Assembly: GCA_015487755.1 (NCBI GenBank)
Contig: WFPG01000225.1
Span: 1 to 11,906, forward strand
DNA from: Acidobacteriota bacterium
Lineage (GTDB): Bacteria; Acidobacteriota; Holophagae; Thermotomaculales; Thermotomaculaceae
Length of the DNA: 11,906 bases
Direction of reading: 5' to 3'
The first letter of the stretch is position 1. Each line of letters begins with the position of its first letter. The notes beneath the pieces are model-generated. The model had not been told where the DNA came from. It ran no database searches and saw only the letters and a list, made by a program, of their open reading frames with translations. Positions 6,796 to 11,906 of this stretch are shown piece by piece. The position numbers were made by a program, and so were the translations under genes.

Positions 6796-9738
6796 ATGTT
6801 TTTCAAGCCTTTTTACTCTGCCAAAGCGGACAAGTTTTACAACCTGATGAAATACCATGTCCAGGATGTACTGCTTGTCGCTTCTCCCTATGACGCTTAC
6901 ATACTTGAAGAGGACGGGGCGTTAACAAAAAGGATTTTCAATGATTTTATTGAGCTTGATTTACACTACATTCCGAGAATTACAAGGGTTTACTCGGCAA
7001 AAGAGGCTCTGGAATTCTTAAAAAAGGACAATTACGACCTTGTAATAACAATGCCCAGGCTCTCTGAAATGACACCAATTGAATTCGGTAAAAAAGTTAA
7101 AGAGATAAAAAAAGACCTTCCTGTTGTCCTTTTAACCTATGTCCCTGTTGAAAAAGATGTGTTAATGCTTGTCAGGGAGAAGAAGTATATTGACAAGGTT
7201 TTTTACTGGATGGGGGATTCAAAACTCTTTCTGGCAATAATTAAGTACATTGAAGACGAAAAAAATGCCGAGAGAGACACAAAGTTAGGGGTAAATGTTA
7301 TCCTTATTGTTGAGGATTCACCGTGGTACTATTCCTTCTTCCTACCTTTGATTTACACTGAAATCTTAAAGCAAACGAGAAAAATAATAAGGGACACTAT
7401 CAATGAATCTGATGTTATTTTAAGGGTTAAGGCAAGGCCTAAAATTTTAACAGCCGAGACTTACGACGACGCTATTGCTATTTATGAAAAATACAAAAGC
7501 AAGTTATTGGGGATAATATCTGATGTTCAATACCCTAAAGGGGGCAAACTTGACGCAAATGCAGGGTTTGAACTTGTGAAAAAGGTTAAAAGCGAGGTAA
7601 AAGACTTAAATGTTATACTTCAATCTTCCAACCTTGAAAACAAAAAGATTGCAAAACAGTTAGGGGTTGATTTTTTTCACAAACTCTCAAAAAAGATGGT
7701 TGAACAGTTAAGAAAGTATATTTTAAAGCACTTCGGTTTCGGAGATTTTGTTTTCAAATACCCTAACGGAAAGGTTATTGACAGGGCAAAAACCCTTGAG
7801 GAGTTTGCGGAAAAGATACTTAATATTCCTGATGAAAGTGTTTTATACCACGCTTCGCATAACCATTTTTCAATATGGTTCAGGGCAAGGACTCAGTTTG
7901 AAATAGCCGAGGTTTTAAGGCCTAAAACTGTGGACGATTTTAAAAGTGTGCAGGATATTAAGGTTTTTCTTTATGACACCATTCTTAAATTTCTTAACCA
8001 GAAAAAATTGCAATCTGTTATAAGTTTAAAGGCTTTATCTGATGCGGAATCGGCTATATTTGTAAAAATCGGGGACGAATCTTTAGGCGGAAAAGCGAGA
8101 GGCCTGTCTTTTATTCAGGCTGTCCTTTCAGAGACAGGTTTTGATGAAAAGTTTTCAAATGTTGATATTAAAGTTCCTTTCTCAACGGTGCTTGCTACCG
8201 ATATTTATGAAAACTTTCTTCACAAAAACAGGTTAATGGAAAAGGCGCTTGAAATTGAGGATGACGAAGAGATAAAATCACTTTTTCTTAATTCCAAATT
8301 ACCGAGGGGAGTAGAGAGAGACCTTGCAAACCTTCTGAAAAAACTTAAAACCCCCATTGCGGTTCGCTCTTCTTCTATCTTTGAGGACTCTCAAACCCTT
8401 TCATTTGCAGGGGTTTATAAAACATTTATGCTTGCAAACAATGAGCAGAGTTTTGAGCACAGGCTTGCAAATTTAATTGCTTCAATAAAACTTGTTTATG
8501 CTTCTGTTTTTTCTTCCGCTGCGAAAAAGTTTATAAAAAACACAAATTACAATTTAGGCGAAGAGAAGATGGCTGTTTTAATTCAAAAGGTTGTGGGCAA
8601 AAAGTACGGCAAATACTATTTCCCCGTTATTTCGGGGGTTGCCCAGAGTTATAACTATTACCCAATTTCAAACTTAAAACCTGAAGACGGAATTGTTTAC
8701 CTTTCATTCGGGCTTGGAAGGATTATTGAAGAATCAAACTGCATTAAAAGGGTTTCACCTAAAGCACCTTTGCTTGACCCTATGTGTTTAAATGCGGAGT
8801 TATGCGTTAGGAACAGCCAGAAGCACTTTTATGCACTTAACCTTGAAGAATCGGAGTTTGACGCTAAAAAGGGAGAATTATCAGGGCTTGAAAAGATAAG
8901 GGTGGCTGATTTTGAAATAAATGAGCCTTTAAATTATGTTTCAGAATACTTTTATCCGGAAGACGGAATGTTGTCGCTTTTTCCCAAACCTGGTTCAAGA
9001 AGGGTTTTGACTTTTAAAAACTTTCTGGCAGACAGGTTTTTTCCATTTTCCCGCCTAATTTCCGAGCTTCTTCAACTTTCTTCCAGCGCAATAGGGGAGG
9101 CTTGTGAAATTGAATTTTCAGTAAACTTTAATAGAAGCGGCAAACATCAATTTTTTCTTCTTCAAAACAAGCCCCTGCCGTCGGGAAGCGGTTTAGGGGT
9201 AGTTTTAATAGAGAAAAAAGAAAAAGATAATTCTATTTGTGTGTCTGATGAAGTGCTGGGCAACGGTGTTTACAACAATCTAAAACATATTGTTTTTGTT
9301 TCCCCCGACAGGTTTGAGAGAAGCAAAACAGGGGAAATTGCAAGAGAGATTTCCAATTTAAATAAAGAGTTTAGAGATAAAAAAGAGTATTATATTCTGT
9401 TTGCTCCGGGTAGGTTAGGCTCAAGCAATCCTTTAAACGGTGTCCCTGTGAATTTTAAAGACATTTCTAATGCAAAAGTAATTGTTGAATATACAATGGA
9501 CGAGTTCAAGGTAGAGCCGTCAAAAGGCAATCACTTTTTCCAGAAAATGCTCTCTTCGAGAATGGTTTATTTTTATATAGACCATGAAAATAGAAACCAT
9601 AAGTTTGACTGGAATTACTTTGATACATTGGAGCCTGTAAGAAAGGGCTTTCTTAACATCTACAACTCAAAATCTCCGTTTATAGTTAAGGTAGACGGAA
9701 AAAGCGGGTTCGGTATAATAAAAAAACCGTTAAGTTAA
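6796..9738 (+). CDS. Two receiver-type domains fused to a PEP synthase-type ATP-binding (PPDK_N) domain
   Basis: A 980-residue soluble protein. Residues about 23-155 form a receiver-like fold without the acceptor aspartate (DLVITMPRL at 81-89). Residues about 166-310 form a receiver with all key residues: Glu173/Asp174, Asp243, Ser277 and Lys296, plus a long insertion after the first strand. Residues about 415-795 match the N-terminal ATP-grasp-like domain of PEP synthase/pyruvate phosphate dikinase: GDESLGGKARGLSF (426-439), AVRSSSIFEDS (522-532, Arg524), FAGVYKTF, and the closing EIEFSVNF and FFLLQNKPLP. The phosphohistidine swivel domain and PEP/pyruvate-binding barrel of the full enzymes are absent. 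Residues about 810-980 hold another conserved-looking region with APGRLGSSNP and EPSKGNHFFQ. It is therefore not a complete PEP synthase, and its acceptor is unknown. I recall similar uncharacterised proteins of this size in other bacteria. The start ATG has only a close TAAGGG, so the N-terminus is less certain. Confidence 0.85.
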   Translation: MFFKPFYSAKADKFYNLMKYHVQDVLLVASPYDAYILEEDGALTKRIFNDFIELDLHYIPRITRVYSAKEALEFLKKDNYDLVITMPRLSEMTPIEFGKKVKEIKKDLPVVLLTYVPVEKDVLMLVREKKYIDKVFYWMGDSKLFLAIIKYIEDEKNAERDTKLGVNVILIVEDSPWYYSFFLPLIYTEILKQTRKIIRDTINESDVILRVKARPKILTAETYDDAIAIYEKYKSKLLGIISDVQYPKGGKLDANAGFELVKKVKSEVKDLNVILQSSNLENKKIAKQLGVDFFHKLSKKMVEQLRKYILKHFGFGDFVFKYPNGKVIDRAKTLEEFAEKILNIPDESVLYHASHNHFSIWFRARTQFEIAEVLRPKTVDDFKSVQDIKVFLYDTILKFLNQKKLQSVISLKALSDAESAIFVKIGDESLGGKARGLSFIQAVLSETGFDEKFSNVDIKVPFSTVLATDIYENFLHKNRLMEKALEIEDDEEIKSLFLNSKLPRGVERDLANLLKKLKTPIAVRSSSIFEDSQTLSFAGVYKTFMLANNEQSFEHRLANLIASIKLVYASVFSSAAKKFIKNTNYNLGEEKMAVLIQKVVGKKYGKYYFPVISGVAQSYNYYPISNLKPEDGIVYLSFGLGRIIEESNCIKRVSPKAPLLDPMCLNAELCVRNSQKHFYALNLEESEFDAKKGELSGLEKIRVADFEINEPLNYVSEYFYPEDGMLSLFPKPGSRRVLTFKNFLADRFFPFSRLISELLQLSSSAIGEACEIEFSVNFNRSGKHQFFLLQNKPLPSGSGLGVVLIEKKEKDNSICVSDEVLGNGVYNNLKHIVFVSPDRFERSKTGEIAREISNLNKEFRDKKEYYILFAPGRLGSSNPLNGVPVNFKDISNAKVIVEYTMDEFKVEPSKGNHFFQKMLSSRMVYFYIDHENRNHKFDWNYFDTLEPVRKGFLNIYNSKSPFIVKVDGKSGFGIIKKPLS

Positions 9739-9740
9739 AA

Positions 9741-9746
9741 AGGAGG
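9741..9746 (+). promoter_or_regulatory. Strong ribosome binding site of the iron alcohol dehydrogenase
   Basis: A perfect AGGAGG lies five bases before the ATG at 9752 and two bases after the TAA of the preceding gene. It contrasts with the weak site in front of the preceding gene, and suggests that the dehydrogenase is translated independently and well within the shared transcript. Confidence 0.75.
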
Positions 9747-9751
9747 CTATT

Positions 9752-10912
9752 ATGAAAGATTTTATTTTCCATAACCCGGTTAAGATATACTTCGGAAAAA
9801 AATGTATGAAATACTTTTCAAAAGAGGCAAAAAAATACGGCAAAAAAGCACTTCTTGTTTACGGAAAAGGCTCAATAAAGAAAAACGGAGCATACGATGA
9901 TATAGTAAACGCTTTGAAAAATGAGGGTATTGAGTTTGTCGAGTTTTCTGGGGTAAGGCCAAACCCTGTTTTATCTCATACAAGAAAAGGCATTGAACTT
10001 GCGAAAAAAGAAAAGGTTGATTTTATTATAGCCGCAGGGGGCGGAAGTGTAATAGACGAATCAAAGGCAATAGCTGCTGGCGCTAAAGTTGACTTTGATG
10101 TGTGGGAGTTTTATGAAGGGGATAAAATGCCGAATGAAGCATTGCCTTTAATTACGGTTTTAACGCTTCCCGCAACCGCTTCCGAAATGAACATGGGCTC
10201 TGTAATTACAAATGAAGAAAACGGGCTTAAACTTTCAACAGGTGCCGAGTGTTTATACCCTAAAGCCTCTTTTTTAAATCCTGTTTACACAATGACTTTG
10301 CCGAAAGAGCAGGTTGTTTACGGCACAGTTGACGCAATATCCCATATAGTTGAGCCTTATTTTAACCATACTGCCGAATACAACATACTCTCTCTAAATA
10401 TTGCCGACGGGATATTGAAAACTTTGAAAGAAGCCTGCGAAAATATTTTGAAACAACCTGATGATTACAATTTCAGGGCAAACCATATGTGGGCTGTTAC
10501 CGTTGCTTTCAACGGATTGGTTAGAACAGGTTTGGGAAAAACCGAATTTCCAAACCATGCAATAGAGCATGCAATAAGCGGATTATACCCAGAAGTTGCA
10601 CACGGTGCGGGGCTTGCGGTTGTTATGCCTGCATGGATGAGGTTTATGAAAGAGGATAAAAAGGATTTATTAACAAGGTTTTCTTCAAACTTGTTCGGAA
10701 AAGAATTTGCCGACGCGGACAGTGCAATTGAAGCGTTTAAAAATTGGCTCTCATCAATAGGCGCACCTGTGAGTTTGCCTGAAATAAAAATTGATAGAGA
10801 GGCAATCCCTGAAATATCAAAAAAGGCATATCAAATAATAGAAAACTGGCAGATGGATAAAAACCTCTACACAATTGAAAACATTGAGAAGATATTGGGG
10901 TATGCACTTTAA
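9752..10912 (+). CDS. Iron-containing alcohol dehydrogenase (YqhD/butanol dehydrogenase type)
   Basis: A 386-residue cytoplasmic group III alcohol dehydrogenase that interconverts aldehydes and alcohols with NAD(P)H. The start FHNPVKIYFGK is the usual first strand of the family; the nucleotide-binding block is AAGGGSVIDESKAIA. The four metal ligands are in place: Asp194 and His198 (DAISH), the same numbers as in E. coli YqhD, then His269 (FPNHAIEH) and His284 (EVAHGAGLAVVMP). Length equals YqhD (387). The phrase TLPATASEMNMGSVIT is typical of the YqhD/BdhA branch, which prefers NADPH and acts on a range of short aldehydes, often as aldehyde detoxification or a fermentative alcohol step. The substrate and cofactor here are inferred, not seen. 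It lies 13 bases after the receiver/PPDK_N gene and 39 bases before the thioredoxin-like gene. No terminator is visible on either side, so one transcript is likely. Confidence 0.94.
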   Translation: MKDFIFHNPVKIYFGKKCMKYFSKEAKKYGKKALLVYGKGSIKKNGAYDDIVNALKNEGIEFVEFSGVRPNPVLSHTRKGIELAKKEKVDFIIAAGGGSVIDESKAIAAGAKVDFDVWEFYEGDKMPNEALPLITVLTLPATASEMNMGSVITNEENGLKLSTGAECLYPKASFLNPVYTMTLPKEQVVYGTVDAISHIVEPYFNHTAEYNILSLNIADGILKTLKEACENILKQPDDYNFRANHMWAVTVAFNGLVRTGLGKTEFPNHAIEHAISGLYPEVAHGAGLAVVMPAWMRFMKEDKKDLLTRFSSNLFGKEFADADSAIEAFKNWLSSIGAPVSLPEIKIDREAIPEISKKAYQIIENWQMDKNLYTIENIEKILGYAL

Positions 10913-10940
10913 TTAAAAAACACATTACAGAGCGGTTAAC

Positions 10941-10944
10941 GGAG
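10941..10944 (+). promoter_or_regulatory. Ribosome binding site supporting a GTG start
   Basis: GGAG lies seven bases before GTG at 10952. It supports that start over the in-frame ATG at 11000, which falls inside the hydrophobic segment and would destroy it. Confidence 0.6.
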
Positions 10945-10951
10945 ATCGATA

Positions 10952-11906
10952 GTGCTTAGAAAGGCTTTTTTGTTTCTAATTCTAATCGCTTCTCTTGCCA
11001 TGTTTTTTTACTTTAAAACCCACGGTGGGGTGGTTGCTTTTTTAAAACCAAAAGAGAAGAAGGTTTTTTATAGAAAAATAGGCGGCATAGATTGGTTCAC
11101 TGAATACAGTTTTGAAAAAGCATTTGAAAGGGCAAAGAAAGAAAACAAACTGGTTTTTGCAGATTTTTCAGCAAAGTGGTGTGGCCCCTGCCAACAACTA
11201 AAAGAAAGGGTTTTTGAGAAAAAAGAGTTTGAAAAAGTATTTAAACTTGCAATTCCCGTCTATGTTGAGTGTGATTCAAAAAAAGGGAAGGAATTGGCGA
11301 AAAAGTTTAATATTTTCGGATTTCCCACGGTTATTGTCTTTGATAAAAACGGCAAAACCCTTACCTCAATTGCAGGTGCTCATATGAGTGTTGAATTTTA
11401 CTATGACATTGTTTCCCTCTATTCAAAAGGGGTGAACAAAGAAAACATAATATCAATGATTAAAGAAAACAAATTAAATCTCAAGCAGGTTTTATATTTC
11501 TCTGAAGGGTTTTCTTTAAGTGATTATCCATTAAAGGCTAAAGTGTTAAAGGTTGCCATAGAAAATTATAGAGGAAATGACAGAGAGTTGTTGATTGAGG
11601 CTAATGAAGAGTTGGTTTTAACTTTGTCTTATATGAAACAACAGGGATTGATAAAAAAGAATGGTTTAAAGCAGTGGTTTGATACTCTCCCTGATTTGTT
11701 TTCCTCACTTGATAAAAAAGACAGAGAGGTTTTAACCCTTGAGGTGAGTTGTTTGCTTGACCAATGCGGGAATGTTTCAAAAACCTTTAACTTTATTCTA
11801 AAAGAATGTTCTTTGAAAGATATTCTGGTAAATTATGAGAAAGGCATTTTCACCCTGCTTAAAGCAGGTATGAAGTTAAAACGGTTTGATGAAACAAACA
11901 AACTTA
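10952..11906 (+). CDS. Membrane-anchored thioredoxin-fold protein with long C-terminal extension (3' end cut by window)
   Basis: The frame is open for 318 codons from a GTG at 10952 to the window edge. The first 21 residues have positive charges (Arg3, Lys4) followed by a hydrophobic stretch (AFLFLILIASLAMFFYF), a signal anchor or uncleaved signal peptide. No lipobox cysteine is seen. Residues about 50-150 are a thioredoxin fold with the active site WCGPC (Trp76, Cys77, Cys80) in FADFSAKWCGPC, and the cis-proline segment FGFPTVIVF. The spacing resembles the DsbD C-terminal or thioredoxin_7-type proteins that work outside the cytoplasm. After about residue 150 comes a helix-rich region of at least 165 residues that I do not recognise; it has two further cysteines around LLDQCGN and LKECSLK. 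It probably reduces or oxidises disulfides in the periplasm; the partner is unknown. It follows the dehydrogenase by 39 bases. Confidence 0.85.
   Translation, partial: MLRKAFLFLILIASLAMFFYFKTHGGVVAFLKPKEKKVFYRKIGGIDWFTEYSFEKAFERAKKENKLVFADFSAKWCGPCQQLKERVFEKKEFEKVFKLAIPVYVECDSKKGKELAKKFNIFGFPTVIVFDKNGKTLTSIAGAHMSVEFYYDIVSLYSKGVNKENIISMIKENKLNLKQVLYFSEGFSLSDYPLKAKVLKVAIENYRGNDRELLIEANEELVLTLSYMKQQGLIKKNGLKQWFDTLPDLFSSLDKKDREVLTLEVSCLLDQCGNVSKTFNFILKECSLKDILVNYEKGIFTLLKAGMKLKRFDETNKL

Noticed and set aside
6796..9738. Calling the 980-residue gene PEP synthase (ppsA)
   Set aside because: Only the ATP-binding half matches. The swivel histidine domain and PEP-binding barrel needed for that reaction are not seen, so the name would mislead.
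10913..10951. Terminator between the alcohol dehydrogenase and the thioredoxin-like gene
   Set aside because: The 39-base gap has no G/C-rich stem and no T-run on the plus strand, so transcription probably continues.

Overview
The window is compact, AT-rich bacterial chromosomal DNA. The organism is probably Gram-negative-like: there is a lipoprotein signal peptide on a peptidase and a quinone methyltransferase. Arginine is written almost only as AGA/AGG, and the proteins are rich in Lys and Glu, a pattern often seen in thermophiles. The phylum cannot be fixed from this sequence. I see no insertion sequences, prophage genes, CRISPR arrays or other mobile DNA.

Layout: a divergent promoter region at about 3315-3708 splits the window. 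Leftward (minus strand) runs a tightly packed operon: a calcineurin-like metallophosphoesterase, the menaquinone/ubiquinone methyltransferase UbiE/MenG, a HAD-family phosphatase and a MATE efflux transporter that is cut by the left edge. The junctions are a 1-bp overlap, an overlap of about 62 bp and a 4-bp ATGA overlap, so translational coupling is likely. The divergent region carries an initiator tRNA-fMet gene on the plus strand behind a consensus promoter, a candidate minus-strand promoter embedded in an inverted repeat, and the likely cysS promoter.

Rightward (plus strand) runs a second co-directional cluster with gaps of only 5 to 39 bp: cysS (cysteinyl-tRNA synthetase), an M2/ACE-like zinc metallopeptidase lipoprotein, a 980-residue protein joining two receiver-type domains to a pyruvate phosphate dikinase-type ATP-binding domain, an iron-containing alcohol dehydrogenase of the YqhD/butanol dehydrogenase type, and a membrane-anchored thioredoxin-like protein cut by the right edge.

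Most of the window is housekeeping. The most unusual gene is the receiver/PPDK_N fusion at 6796-9738. It keeps the ATP-binding half of PEP synthase but has no recognisable phosphohistidine or PEP-binding domain. It carries one degenerate and one intact receiver, and ends in a distinct C-terminal region with a GRLGSS motif. It looks like a phospho-signal-controlled ATP-dependent enzyme or switch of unknown substrate. The architecture resembles an uncharacterised family I recall from other bacteria, so it is probably not unique to this genome.
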